This document shows positions 8,351 to 17,324 of a stretch of 64,000 bases of DNA, piece by piece; the first letter of the stretch is position 1; every line of letters begins with the position of its first letter. The position numbers and the translations under genes were made by a program. The stretch lies in NCBI GenBank assembly GCA_903901015.1, contig CAIUPH010000054.1:1-64000 (forward strand), given 5' to 3'. The notes beneath the pieces are model-generated. The model worked only from the letters and a program-made list of their open reading frames with translations, searched no databases and was not told the origin of the DNA. This stretch comes from Candidatus Bathyarchaeota archaeon (lineage in GTDB: Archaea > Thermoproteota > Bathyarchaeia > Bathyarchaeales > Bathycorpusculaceae).

Positions 8351-9088
8351 ATGAAGGCCACCTTCAAAGTTTACCGTTTCACTCCAGAAACCGACAGGGA
8401 ACCACACTACGACACCTATACCATAAACGCCGAACCCAACGAACGAATCCTCGACTGCCTAAACAAAATCCGATGGCAACAGGATCCCACTTTATCTTTT
8501 CGCATGTCATGTGCCCATGGAATCTGCGGCAGCGACGGCTTAACCATCAACAGCCAATCCGCCCTGGCATGCCAGAAACTCGTCAAAGACTACGATTACA
8601 CCAAGGAGATTCTGGTTGAACCGCTCAGGTACTTTTGTGTGGTTAAGGATTTGATTGTGGATTTGAAGCCGTTTTTTGAGCGGATTAAATCGATAACCCC
8701 CCAAACGCCTCTAAGCCAGGTAACAGTTGAACCAGAAAAAGAACGAATCCAAACCCCTGAAGAACGCAGCCGATTCGACGACGCCCTAAAATGTATTTTA
8801 TGCGCCTGCTGCTACGGCGCCTGCCCAGTCATGACCGAACAAGACGAAGGTTTCGTGGGACCCGCCGCAGTGCTGCGTGAGCAACGCTACATTTACGATT
8901 CCAGAACCACCGACGCAAAAGAGCGGCTGGAAATCCTCAAGAAGCCCCACGGCGTCTGGGCATGCAAAAGCTACTACATGTGCACACTGGTTTGTCCAAA
9001 GAACATTAAAGTCACTGAAGCCATACTTAGGACCAAAAATAAAATAATCACTGAACAACCAAAACAGGATGCTACAGGAGAGAGTTAG
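8351..9088 (+). CDS. fumarate reductase/succinate dehydrogenase iron-sulfur subunit
   Basis: This 245-residue electron-transfer subunit starts at the ATG at 8351, placed by a strong GGAGG at 8338-8342. The N-terminal ferredoxin-like domain binds 2Fe-2S through SCAHGICGSDG and a later ALAC. The C-terminal domain carries CILCACCYGACP and CKSYYMCTLVCP for the other clusters. It lacks the C-terminal CCG domains of methanogen TfrB, so it is closer to SdhB/FrdB than to thiol:fumarate reductase. The stop codon abuts the GTG start of the lyase gene, indicating an operon. Confidence 0.9.
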   Translation: MKATFKVYRFTPETDREPHYDTYTINAEPNERILDCLNKIRWQQDPTLSFRMSCAHGICGSDGLTINSQSALACQKLVKDYDYTKEILVEPLRYFCVVKDLIVDLKPFFERIKSITPQTPLSQVTVEPEKERIQTPEERSRFDDALKCILCACCYGACPVMTEQDEGFVGPAAVLREQRYIYDSRTTDAKERLEILKKPHGVWACKSYYMCTLVCPKNIKVTEAILRTKNKIITEQPKQDATGES

Positions 9089-10474
9089 GTGGATACAAGA
9101 ATAGAAATTGACCCGTTGGGCGAACGCGCAATCCCCAAAGATGCTTACTTTGGAATTCAAACGTTGAGGGCAACTGAGAATTTTCCAGTAAGCGGAATCA
9201 AAGCTCCCGTTCAATTCATCAAAGCGTATGTTCTCATCAAAAAAGCCGCTGCATCAGCCAACAACCAAGTCGGCATGCTTGACTCAAAACGCACAAAAGC
9301 CATAGTTGAAGCATGCGACGAAATCCTCGCGGGCAAACTCATCGATCAATTCGTCGTGGACGTTTTTCAGGCGGGCGCAGGCACCTCGTTTAACATGAAC
9401 GTCAACGAGGTCGTGGCGAACAGGGCGCTGGAAATCCTTGGCAAACAGAAGGGCGACTACAAAACCGTTAGCCCAAATGACCACGTTAACATGGGGCAGT
9501 CCACCAACGACACTTATCCGACGGCGCTGCATGTTTCGGTTCTGATAGCGCTTCAGCCTTTGCTTTTGGCGCTCGATGAACTTGCCGAGGCTTTTATTGA
9601 GCTAGGCAGAAAGAATGCTCATGTTTTGAAGTCTGGCAGGACTCATCTGCAGGATGCTGTGCCGGTTACGGTTGGGCAGGAGTTTGGCGCTTACGGTTCT
9701 GCGGTTGCCAACGCGTGTGCTGAACTTCGCAGACGTCAAGAGAACCTATACTCAATTGCTCTTGGCGGCACAGCCACTGGAACAGGCGCCAACGCGCACC
9801 CCGATTACAAAAAAACCGCCACCGCCGAGCTGGGGAAGCTCACGGGTTTCCCGCTTAAGCCTGCGAAAAATAATTTTGAAGCGTTGCAAAGCCACAGGGC
9901 GGCGCAGTCGGTTTCAAGCGGACTCAAGGAACTGGCGCTGGAGCTCATCCGAATCGCGAACGATTTGCGGCTGTTGGCTTCTGGACCCACTACCGGATTC
10001 AACGAAATTACTCTGCCACCGGTTCAGCCTGGATCATCTATAATGCCTGGCAAAGTCAACCCCGTCATGGCGGAGTGCCTTACCATGGTGGCTTTCCAAG
10101 TGGTGGGCAACGATTTAGCCGCATCCATGGCTGTGCAAGCTGGGCAACTGGAACTCAACGTCATGACTCCCGCAATCGCATACAACATGCTCTTTAGCAT
10201 CCAAATCCTTGGCAACTACATCCCTGTCTTCACCAAAAAATGCGTCAAAGGCATAACCGTCAACGAAGAACAATGCAGCCAATACCTCGAGAAAAACCCG
10301 TCCTTAGCCACGCTGCTTGCCCCAAAAATTGGGTATTTGGAAGCCGCCAAAATCGCCAAGCAATCACAGGCCGAGCAACGCGCTGTGAAAGAAATTGCGC
10401 TCGAGAAAAAACTGTTGACCCCAGCTGAAATCGAGAAGATTTTTAGCAGAAAAAACCTTCTCAACGAACCTTAA
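9089..10474 (+). CDS. aspA: aspartase/fumarase superfamily lyase, aspartate ammonia-lyase type
   Basis: This 461-residue enzyme belongs to the AspA/FumC superfamily. It has GAGTSFNMNVNEV near residue 97, PNDHVNMGQSTNDTYPTA near 130, GRTHLQDAVP near 180 and the signature GSSIMPGKVNPVMAE near 315. Several positions follow aspartase rather than class II fumarase: VDVFQAGAGTS instead of WQTGSGTQ, LQDAVP instead of LQDATP, and the end IFSRKNLL. It therefore probably deaminates aspartate to fumarate, feeding the reductase encoded upstream. Fumarase activity cannot be excluded without the active-site loop being tested. The GTG start follows the FrdB stop directly. Confidence 0.75.
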   Translation: MDTRIEIDPLGERAIPKDAYFGIQTLRATENFPVSGIKAPVQFIKAYVLIKKAAASANNQVGMLDSKRTKAIVEACDEILAGKLIDQFVVDVFQAGAGTSFNMNVNEVVANRALEILGKQKGDYKTVSPNDHVNMGQSTNDTYPTALHVSVLIALQPLLLALDELAEAFIELGRKNAHVLKSGRTHLQDAVPVTVGQEFGAYGSAVANACAELRRRQENLYSIALGGTATGTGANAHPDYKKTATAELGKLTGFPLKPAKNNFEALQSHRAAQSVSSGLKELALELIRIANDLRLLASGPTTGFNEITLPPVQPGSSIMPGKVNPVMAECLTMVAFQVVGNDLAASMAVQAGQLELNVMTPAIAYNMLFSIQILGNYIPVFTKKCVKGITVNEEQCSQYLEKNPSLATLLAPKIGYLEAAKIAKQSQAEQRAVKEIALEKKLLTPAEIEKIFSRKNLLNEP

Positions 10475-10519
10475 AGGGTGCTCGCTTAAGGCGACCTTTC
10501 TCTTATTTAAAAGCAGATT

Positions 10520-11869
10520 TTAACCTGCGGTTCCATACCCGTTTACCGTTACGACTGCGTTTGTGGAACCCTGATTTGACGCAGCATCTATCAGAACCGC
10601 CCAAACTACGCTTTGCGAGGGGTACAGCTGCATCATTTCGTCGTCGGAAAGCCAGACCGAGCTGCTGTTAGTGAAGGTTCGAAACACAGCGTTTGAAACG
10701 GAGTTGTCTATGTATTCTATGCGTATTCTAACCGACACGGTTTCGTTGTTTGGGAAGCCTCCGCTCACGACAATCTGGGGTTTGAACGTGAAGATTTTAA
10801 GCGGACTCAGCTGGATGCTTGCGGTTTGCCCATACTGACCATTTACGCCAACAGGCACGTTGGAAGTTCTTTGGAAGGCGGTACCGACTCCCGCTATCCA
10901 CTCGCCAATTGGGTTATGAATTCTCGATGTCCAGTTGCCAAGGAAACTCACGCCGCTGTCGATGACGGGCGCTGCTTTGCAGGCTGGTCCAATGTCGATG
11001 GCGAACAGGTAAACTGGGTCAGATGCGAACGATTCGAAGACAACGCCGAAAAGCTGGGTCTGATCCATGGTGCCGTCCAGCAGCAGAGCGGTTTGGTTGG
11101 TTTTGCCCTCTCCGCCTATCCAGAACCTAACATCCTGCAGTTGGCTGTCCGAAAACTCTGCCAGCCGCTCAACTTTGATGCCGACTGAGTAATCCTGCAG
11201 GTTAAACGAGCAGCGTTCAATCATCGAGCTGGCGTAGCTGCCTGTACCGTTGTCGACTGGCGTTCGGAAAGCGATGCCTTCGGATGCGTTGATGAACTGG
11301 CAGTTTTCAATTTTGTTGTATTCGGTCCATGTGTTGGTGTTAGCGAATTCTATTCCTGTGGAGGTGTTTTCAAAAAGCGTATTCTCTATGGTTGTGCCAA
11401 ACGAGTTCTCTACTCTAACGGTGGCGTTGATGAGTGTTAATCCTGAGATAAACGCGTACTTCGAAACGGTATAGTTTTCACCGCGGATTATGATTTTGTG
11501 GCCGTTGCCAATGATGGTTGCATCGTCGCTGACGATTTTGGCGTTTATCTTGTTGAAGATGAGGACGTCGCTTGTTAAAGTGTAGGTACCCGAGTTGAGG
11601 TAAACAGATTTTCCCGCGCTTAAAGCGGAATTAATCGTTGACGACGCGCTTGCAGACTGCTCCGCCACAACCCCTGTTAACATGTTTTTTAGTTTGTAAT
11701 TGTTGCCGTCGCGGGAGAGCACATAGTCATAGTTAACGGCGTTGGTGCTCATGGATGATCGGGTGCTCTCAAAAATCAAATAAGTGTTGAAAGCTGAGAG
11801 GACAAGCAGGGCTGCTAGAACGATTACGATGGCGCGTTTGGAGAACAGTTTTTTATAGGATTCTCTCAT
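10520..11869 (-). CDS. membrane-anchored right-handed beta-helix surface protein
   Basis: This 449-residue protein has a basic N-terminus and one membrane segment (residues 13-32), followed by an extracytoplasmic beta-helix. The helix is marked by the opening SAGKSVYLNSGTYTLTSDV and by repeated short strands with Asn/Gly turns (INATVRVENSFGTTIENTLF, then IEFANTNTWTEYNKIENCQF), as in pectate-lyase-fold proteins. The C-terminal about 100 residues form a separate beta domain. No catalytic residues can be assigned, so it may bind or cleave a polysaccharide, or be structural. A second protein of this architecture is carried by the integrated element (33571-35097). Confidence 0.75.
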   Translation of the reverse strand: MRESYKKLFSKRAIVIVLAALLVLSAFNTYLIFESTRSSMSTNAVNYDYVLSRDGNNYKLKNMLTGVVAEQSASASSTINSALSAGKSVYLNSGTYTLTSDVLIFNKINAKIVSDDATIIGNGHKIIIRGENYTVSKYAFISGLTLINATVRVENSFGTTIENTLFENTSTGIEFANTNTWTEYNKIENCQFINASEGIAFRTPVDNGTGSYASSMIERCSFNLQDYSVGIKVERLAEFSDSQLQDVRFWIGGEGKTNQTALLLDGTMDQTQLFGVVFESFASDPVYLFAIDIGPACKAAPVIDSGVSFLGNWTSRIHNPIGEWIAGVGTAFQRTSNVPVGVNGQYGQTASIQLSPLKIFTFKPQIVVSGGFPNNETVSVRIRIEYIDNSVSNAVFRTFTNSSSVWLSDDEMMQLYPSQSVVWAVLIDAASNQGSTNAVVTVNGYGTAG

Positions 11870-12029
11870 GTTGAAGGCTCAACGGTTTAAAGTACCATGT
11901 AAGAGGCATCGTTAATTAAATTTATTGATAAACCAAATCCCAGCGGAAATGCGGCGTCTATTGCAGATGGAATTTAAGCCTATCTTACACTATTTTCAGC
12001 TTTTTTAGACCCGTTAACTCTAAATGCAA

Positions 12030-12060
12030 CCAGCGTTTCCCGCTGGCTGTTACACTATAT
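12030..12060 (+). promoter_or_regulatory. hairpin and TATA box upstream of the small zinc protein gene
   Basis: CCAGCG (12030-12035) and CGCTGG (12041-12046) form a perfect hairpin. It is followed at 12053-12060 by CTATATAA, a good archaeal TATA box. The TATA box is about 150 bases upstream of the coding start at 12207, leaving a long leader that contains the repeats at 12110-12146. Confidence 0.45.
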
Positions 12061-12109
12061 AAACCAGAAAACTTTTCTGTCAAATCATCGATTTTTGAGG
12101 CAGTCAACA

Positions 12110-12146
12110 GTTAGTCAAGAAAGTTGGACTAACTTTAGTCAAGAAA
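12110..12146. promoter_or_regulatory. operator-like direct and inverted repeats
   Basis: The 12-base sequence TTAGTCAAGAAA occurs at 12111-12122 and again at 12135-12146, a spacing of 24 bases. Between them GTTAGTC (12110-12116) and GACTAAC (12127-12133) form a perfect inverted repeat. A further AGTCAA lies at 12102-12107. This arrangement fits a dimeric regulator binding two sites, or an RNA hairpin in the leader of the 12207 gene. Confidence 0.45.
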
Positions 12147-12206
12147 CCTTTACGAAAACGCATATCAACTAACCCAACTAAGCAGATGCCAAGGAGAGAA
12201 ACACAC

Positions 12207-12380
12207 ATGGCGTTAAACCACTATGTAATTACTCACAGGCTCCTCATACAAATACAGAGACGCGGCTGCGTTTTCTGTGCAATATGTCATCAACCCATCG
12301 TGGAAGGGCAACGGGTGGCTTCAAGAAAAACCACGTCTGTGCGCCACGAAGACTGCTACGAGCGCTCCTTCATCACTTAA
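12207..12380 (+). CDS. small treble-clef-like zinc protein
   Basis: This 57-residue protein starts at the ATG preceded by AAGGAGAG at 12191-12198; an ATG at 12186 has no such site. It contains CAICHQPIVEGQRVA, then HEDCY, so CxxC plus HxxC can bind one zinc ion. The pattern of two cysteines, a short G-x-x-V strand pair and a C-terminal HxxC resembles small archaeal zinc fingers. A protein of the same layout is encoded in the integrated element at 32139-32291. Function is unknown; nucleic-acid binding is plausible. Confidence 0.65.
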   Translation: MALNHYVITHRLLIQIQRRGCVFCAICHQPIVEGQRVASRKTTSVRHEDCYERSFIT

Positions 12381-12387
12381 ACAAAAT

Positions 12388-12684
12388 TTAGAGTTTCATT
12401 ATTTGGGCGTGGGGCACGCCTTCTATTTTTATCACTGCGTCAGGATGAACATATCCTTGGGCGATGGCGGTTTCCACGCAGTGTTTGCCCACAAGATTCA
12501 CAATCGTTGAATTATTAATCAAGCCGACCGCTTCATCCACGGTTACTTTTCGTCCCTTGTAGAACTCTTCTTTTATTTTGAAGACAATTTTGCCTTCTCG
12601 AAGCGTTCGCCCGAGCAAATCGCAGTCGCAAACTGCTAGGACTACATGTCCCGCGTTTCTTTGGATGTTAAGGTAGCATTCCAA
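12388..12684 (-). CDS. DUF424 family protein
   Basis: This 98-residue protein starts at a TTG ten bases after the aIF2-beta stop. An upstream ATG at 12732 would overlap aIF2-beta by 38 bases and is unlikely. It has the DUF424 pattern: a strand-rich N-terminus (VVLAVCDCDLLGRTLREGKI), a basic middle, and the conserved NLVGKHCVETAIAQGYVHPD. The family is archaea-specific, about 100 residues long, and usually sits beside the aIF2-beta gene as here. A role connected with translation is inferred from that linkage only. Confidence 0.85.
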   Translation of the reverse strand: MECYLNIQRNAGHVVLAVCDCDLLGRTLREGKIVFKIKEEFYKGRKVTVDEAVGLINNSTIVNLVGKHCVETAIAQGYVHPDAVIKIEGVPHAQIMKL

Positions 12685-12694
12685 GTTATTTCTC

Positions 12695-13105
12695 TCAGAG
12701 CTGTTTAATGCTTGATTTTGCGCCACATGCATTGCATACCAAGAAGGCTAGGCGTTTTTCTTTTACGATACGTGTGTCCGGTCGTTTGCATACTGGGCAG
12801 GTGACGTAGCCTTCAAGGTACCTTTGCAGCAGACGTTCAAAGCTGTCGGCGCGGAATTTGCCCTGGAAAATAGCACGTGTATCATGGTATGTAGCTGCTG
12901 TAGCCATTTCCCGGGTTAAGAACTTTAAGACGTGCTGTGGATCGCGGTCTAAGGCGTCGGCTACATCTTTAAAGTTAGAAATAATCGTGCGCATTCCAAC
13001 GGTGTTAATGTACAATCTGGGAAGTTCTAGACGTTCGCGTTTTTCGGAGACTTGGGGCATTTGAGCGCAAGCCCGTTTTAAGAGGTCGTCGTAGTTGAAG
13101 GTCAT
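12695..13105 (-). CDS. eif2b: translation initiation factor aIF2, beta subunit
   Basis: This 136-residue protein has an N-terminal helix, a central alpha-beta domain (YINTVGMRTIISNFKDVADAL; HVLKFLTREMAT) and a C-terminal zinc ribbon (CPVCKRPDTRIV, then CNACGAKSSIKQL). aIF2-beta joins alpha and gamma in the GTPase that carries initiator Met-tRNA to the small subunit. The length is standard. The gene heads a two-gene unit with DUF424. Confidence 0.95.
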   Translation of the reverse strand: MTFNYDDLLKRACAQMPQVSEKRERLELPRLYINTVGMRTIISNFKDVADALDRDPQHVLKFLTREMATAATYHDTRAIFQGKFRADSFERLLQRYLEGYVTCPVCKRPDTRIVKEKRLAFLVCNACGAKSSIKQL

Positions 13106-13286
13106 GTTTGCATCTCAACAAATCATGGTGCCAGCACATATTTAAAATTATAACGTTGGAAAACGCCGTTGCGATGGCAATGCCGCGTTTTCTAAAAGGA
13201 AAACCATACTAACAAGGTAAATCAATATAAATTCCGAAAGCACAGCTAAGTAACAACCCTCAACATAACGATACAGAGGCTAACGC

Positions 13287-14237
13287 GTGACAGAGAACCA
13301 AAAACCCATCCAAGAAGGCAACGTCAACCTACAGATTGACAAGATAAAAAAGCAGATTGGTGAAGCAAACAACCAAATTAAAAAGTACGTTGAGAAACGA
13401 AACCAGCTTCACGAGCAAGTCCGCAAGTCAAGAGATGAAATTAACTGTATAAAGTCTGAAAGAGATGCCTTAAACGCGAAGGTTAGGGCGCTCAAAGAAC
13501 AAAGGAACCTCATCAGAGACCAAACTGCACCCTTCATGGAGCAGGTTAATGCGTTGGATGCGAAAATCGTTGAACTCCGAAAGACAGTGCCGCATGTGAG
13601 TCAACGTGAACTCCAAGAGGAACTCGACGCGGTTGAATGGAAGATTTCCACAACTTCATTGGACATCCCAGAAGAGAAAAGACTCGTTGGGCAAGTCAAA
13701 GAACTTGAACTTCAGCTTAAAGGTTACAAAAAAATAGATAAACAACACAAGAAAATCAAGGAACTGCTTGAACAACGCAAGGTACTTGATGCGCAAGCAG
13801 ACGTTTTCCACAAGGAATTAACCGAGTTAGCCAAGAAAAGCCAAGATTTACATGCCTCGATGATAGAAAAAGTCAACGCCGTGAAAAAAGACAAGTCGGA
13901 AGCAGACGGTCTTCACCAAGCTTTCGTTAAAGCCAAGGAACAAAATACTTTGTGGTATGAACAAATCCGGCAGTTGATCGAGCAAAGCAGAGGACAAAGA
14001 GCAGTCTTTAAAGAGGTCGACTTGACCAAACGCAAGGAAGAAGAAGCAAAATGGCAAGTTGAACAGGCCAAACGAAAAGAGGAAGCTGCACAGCGAGCTG
14101 TTAAAGCTAAAGAGATTAAGGAGAAAATCGGTTCTGAAGCCAAAGAAAAACTTCAACGCGGCGAAAAAGTCAACTGGGAAGAATTCCAGATGATGCTCGG
14201 CGATGATGAAGAAAACGACTCAGAGGCACAAGATTAA
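13287..14237 (+). CDS. long coiled-coil protein (COG1340-like)
   Basis: This 316-residue protein is almost wholly coiled coil, with heptad-rich Glu/Lys/Gln segments from about residue 12 to 290. It starts at a GTG eight bases after GAGG. It fits the archaeal coiled-coil family COG1340, found near DUF373 genes in several archaea, and the next gene here is DUF373. There is no signal peptide or membrane segment. A scaffold or partner role for the DUF373 membrane protein is a guess from synteny. Confidence 0.75.
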   Translation: MTENQKPIQEGNVNLQIDKIKKQIGEANNQIKKYVEKRNQLHEQVRKSRDEINCIKSERDALNAKVRALKEQRNLIRDQTAPFMEQVNALDAKIVELRKTVPHVSQRELQEELDAVEWKISTTSLDIPEEKRLVGQVKELELQLKGYKKIDKQHKKIKELLEQRKVLDAQADVFHKELTELAKKSQDLHASMIEKVNAVKKDKSEADGLHQAFVKAKEQNTLWYEQIRQLIEQSRGQRAVFKEVDLTKRKEEEAKWQVEQAKRKEEAAQRAVKAKEIKEKIGSEAKEKLQRGEKVNWEEFQMMLGDDEENDSEAQD

Positions 14238-14274
14238 AGTTAATCTTGCAATGATTAAGAGTTAGAGATTCGCG

Positions 14275-15504
14275 ATGGCTAACCGGGAAACCCAACAGCA
14301 GACGCAAAAACGCATCCTCATTTTATGTGTTGATAGAGATGGCGATATAGAAGTTAAAGCAGGAATAAAGACACCGCTTTTGGGAAGAACCGCCAACCTC
14401 GACGGCGCCGTTGCTTTAGCCCTTAAAGACCCTGAAGAACCCGATGCCAACGCCATGTTTGAAGCAGTCAGGCTCTATGACAGGTTATATGACGAGAAGC
14501 AGCCTGAAGAAACCTTCGAAGTCGCAACCATCTCGGGCAACAATTTGGGCGGGGTTAGCGCCGACAGGAAACTTGTCGTTGAACTAAACAATCTGCTTGA
14601 GTCTTTCAGCGCCAACGAAGTCATTCTTGTTACTGATGGGTACTCTGATGAGGCGGTTTTGCCGCTGGTGGAGTCAAGAGTGCCCGTTTCGTCAGTGAGG
14701 CGTATCGTGATTAAGCACAGCGAATCAATTGAGGAAACTGCGGCTGTATTCACAAAGTACGTTCGTTTACTCGTGGATAACCCAAGGTATGCGCGTATTG
14801 CGCTTGGGTTACCCGGCATATTGGTTTTCATTTTTGGTATTCTCTGGGGTATCAACCTGTTCTACCCCGGCACCATATACTACTACGGCGTAGCCATAGT
14901 CATTGTAGTGGGCGGTTTTCTGTTGCTCAAGGGCTTTGGCGTTGACAGAGCAACTAAAGACGTCTATAAGTGGGCAAGAGACTATTCGCCGCCGTCGCTT
15001 CCTATACAAATCTCAAACTACACTATCATCGTTGGAATACTTTGCATAGCTGTAAGTGTTTACCTTGGCGTTGCAAACGTTAACATCAATGTGGCACCCG
15101 CCGCCAATTTAGCAGCGTGGTTGAGCATGGCGCCCAGAGTAGCTTACTACTTCATTACTGGAATCATCGGTCTTTTAGTGGCGGGTATAGTCATTGTTTT
15201 GCTGGGGAGAAGTATCCGGTTGTACTTTGAGCGAGATACTAGGTTACTGCGGAACGTGGCTTTAATCGTTTCAGTGGCTTGGTCAAACTGGATCTTTGTC
15301 GCAACCGCAAACGTCATAATCCATTACTACAACGTTTCAAACGCTGTAGTTGGGTTGAACGATCCGTTTTTCCAAAATTTCCTGTTCACCATAATTGTGG
15401 GTATCCTAATTGGGGTGGCGTCTGTCTTGTTGATTAACATAGTTAACCGTTCTGCAAAAGGTTTCTTCACGAAGAAAGATGCGGAAAAACCTGACGAACC
15501 GTAA
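14275..15504 (+). CDS. DUF373 family membrane protein
   Basis: This 409-residue protein starts with a soluble domain (ILILCVDRDGDIEVKAG near residue 13; TISGNNLGGVSADRKLV near 85; EVILVTDGYSDEAVLP near 115) that defines DUF373. It is followed by about six membrane segments from residue 175 to 395. The family is archaea-specific and of unknown function, and the acidic DRDGD and DGYSDE motifs suggest metal or phosphate binding. It lies 37 bases after the coiled-coil gene and is probably co-transcribed with it. Confidence 0.88.
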   Translation: MANRETQQQTQKRILILCVDRDGDIEVKAGIKTPLLGRTANLDGAVALALKDPEEPDANAMFEAVRLYDRLYDEKQPEETFEVATISGNNLGGVSADRKLVVELNNLLESFSANEVILVTDGYSDEAVLPLVESRVPVSSVRRIVIKHSESIEETAAVFTKYVRLLVDNPRYARIALGLPGILVFIFGILWGINLFYPGTIYYYGVAIVIVVGGFLLLKGFGVDRATKDVYKWARDYSPPSLPIQISNYTIIVGILCIAVSVYLGVANVNINVAPAANLAAWLSMAPRVAYYFITGIIGLLVAGIVIVLLGRSIRLYFERDTRLLRNVALIVSVAWSNWIFVATANVIIHYYNVSNAVVGLNDPFFQNFLFTIIVGILIGVASVLLINIVNRSAKGFFTKKDAEKPDEP

Positions 15505-15638
15505 CAATCCGTCTGAGTTTTTTCTGGTTGTTTATTTTCTTGATTAGGGGAAGCTTTAATTGAAACATTCAAGGCTTTAGCTATAGTGCATTACGGGAAT
15601 GCGAGCGCAAAATTGTTTATGTATGAGAGGTTCGGGTA

Positions 15639-16433
15639 GTGCTTAAGAGATTTCTCTCGGTTATCGGCGCCTACAAGGTTTATGAGAAATGGCTGTTTCT
15701 CCAAGTTAAAAACGGCATTAAACCCGAGCACATAGCCATAATTCTTGATGGAAACAGGCGTTGGGCAAACGACAAAGAAAACAACCCTTGGCTCACGGAC
15801 AAGTGGGGTCACAAGCAAGGAGCAGACATCGTTGAGATGCTTTTAGACTGGTGCCAGATGCTTAACGTTAAATTCGTCACCCTCTACACGTTCTCGACCG
15901 AGAATTTTAGCCGTAACCCCGATGAAATAACCAAGATTATGCAGATTGCCGAAGAAAGATTCGACAAACTGCTCACTGACGAGCGAGTCCACAGAAATAA
16001 GGTTCGCGTTAAAGTCATCGGCAGAGTTAACATGTTGCCCGACAGCTTACAGAAGAGCATTGCCAATGTTGAGAAGGCTACGGAGAATTATGATTGTTTC
16101 TTTTGGAACTTCGCTTTTGCCTATGGCGGCAGAGCAGAAATCGTGGATGCAGCTAAAACCATCGCTACGAAAGTTAAAAGCGGCGAATTAAACGTCGAAG
16201 ATGTCACTGAATCCACGTTTGAAAAGTACCTGTACACTTCACACATGCCTAAACAGGACCCAGACATGATTATCCGCACTTCAGGCGAGGAACGAATGAG
16301 CGGTTTTCTGCTCTGGCAAGCCGCGTACAGCGAACTTTTGTTCCTCGATGTTTACTGGCCCGACTTCCGCTTAATCGACTTGTTAAGAGCCATCAGGGTG
16401 TTTCAGCACCGCAAACGCCGCTTCGGCACATAA
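15639..16433 (+). CDS. uppS: cis-prenyltransferase (UPP/polyprenyl diphosphate synthase)
   Basis: This 264-residue cis-prenyltransferase has the catalytic aspartate motif IILDGNRRWAND near residue 30, FVTLYTFSTENFSR near 80, and the C-terminal IRTSGEERMSGFLLWQAAYSEL near 208. It condenses isopentenyl diphosphate in cis onto an allylic primer to make long polyprenyl diphosphates. In archaea these yield dolichol-type carriers for protein glycosylation and surface glycans, which fits the GT-C-like protein at 2774-3712. The start codon is GTG. Confidence 0.93.
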   Translation: MLKRFLSVIGAYKVYEKWLFLQVKNGIKPEHIAIILDGNRRWANDKENNPWLTDKWGHKQGADIVEMLLDWCQMLNVKFVTLYTFSTENFSRNPDEITKIMQIAEERFDKLLTDERVHRNKVRVKVIGRVNMLPDSLQKSIANVEKATENYDCFFWNFAFAYGGRAEIVDAAKTIATKVKSGELNVEDVTESTFEKYLYTSHMPKQDPDMIIRTSGEERMSGFLLWQAAYSELLFLDVYWPDFRLIDLLRAIRVFQHRKRRFGT

Positions 16434-16445
16434 GGAGCTTTTCTC

Positions 16446-16845
16446 TCTTTATGTGGGAAAAACGGTTTTAGGAATTCCACAAGTCTGCAAAATGAAACAA
16501 TTGCTTTTTGTGTTTGCAACGTTTTTCCGCGCCTGTTTCAATGTGAGATATCCGAATTTTATCACACGCCCAACATAGCACCATGTTGAAAACGCCTTCT
16601 TGTGGTTGTGAATCCATGTATAGCTCACTTTTATTTTCACAAGAATCAATGAACAGCAACGACAGCACAATGCAAGCGGGCACTAGCATGGCCCATTCGG
16701 ATAAGACACCGCCACCCAACCAGCAAACCAACCCTACACCTAATAACAAACCCACAAACAAAAGACAAAACAAAAAGATTTTTTCAAAATAGGGCAAAGG
16801 GCTACGACACACAAAAGGTTCCAGAAAGATATTTCTGATTCTCAA
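16446..16845 (-). repeat. dispersed ~250-bp repeat, copy 1, with a small membrane/zinc protein frame (16468-16845)
   Basis: Positions 16446-16695 are closely similar to 63361-63600. On the minus strand copy 1 can encode 125 residues from a TTG at 16845. They comprise two hydrophobic segments (about residues 23-48 and 51-67), then a tail with CWACDKIR and HIETGAEKRCKHKK that could bind one zinc. A second frame (16449-16670) is also open in both copies and ends YLTLKQARKN...KTVFPT. The first frame is interrupted in copy 2. It is unclear which frame, if either, is translated. Both copies lie just behind other units, as a mobile cassette might. Confidence 0.5.
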
Positions 16846-16889
16846 TTAGAAAAGTCTGCCTTTTACTCAATTGCGGTTTGGTCATGTGT

Positions 16890-17324
16890 TTATTTTTTTA
16901 ATGGGTCTTTTATCGTTAGGCTGGTGTTTTTGTAGGATATTTTTTGAAGTTTCAGTAGCTCGTTGTCGTGGGTATACATGACAGGTGTGTTGTTTGCTAA
17001 GAAATTAGCCACTATCAGGGAATCTCTGCCGCCAAGTTTGTGCTGTACTGCTAGATTGAGGGCTATTGTACTGATTTTTCGTGTTTGATTGTAAAATTCT
17101 GTGTTAGGCATATTTATGAGGGTTAATAGAGCATCCGCCGCTTCTTCAGGCAACCATTTCTGAGAACGCACAAGTGTATGGTATGCTTCGTGGATTGTTG
17201 TGGGATTGAAGGCAATTTTGTTTTCAGAAGTTAATCCAAGCAGCAGATTCTTGGCGGTTTCATGTTCTGGGTATGCATCATCAAGGGCATAACAGACAAA
17301 GTTGGCGTCCAAGCCAGTTATCAT
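16890..17324 (-). CDS. vapC: PIN-domain ribonuclease toxin (VapC type)
   Basis: This 144-residue PIN-domain protein has the four acidic metal ligands in expected places: LDANF near residue 5, HEAYH near 45, GGRDSLIVA near 98 and THDNELL near 118. VapC toxins cut tRNA or rRNA and are neutralised by a VapB antitoxin. The start overlaps the stop of the upstream AbrB-type gene by four bases (ATGA), the usual antitoxin-toxin arrangement. Confidence 0.9.
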   Translation of the reverse strand: MITGLDANFVCYALDDAYPEHETAKNLLLGLTSENKIAFNPTTIHEAYHTLVRSQKWLPEEAADALLTLINMPNTEFYNQTRKISTIALNLAVQHKLGGRDSLIVANFLANNTPVMYTHDNELLKLQKISYKNTSLTIKDPLKK

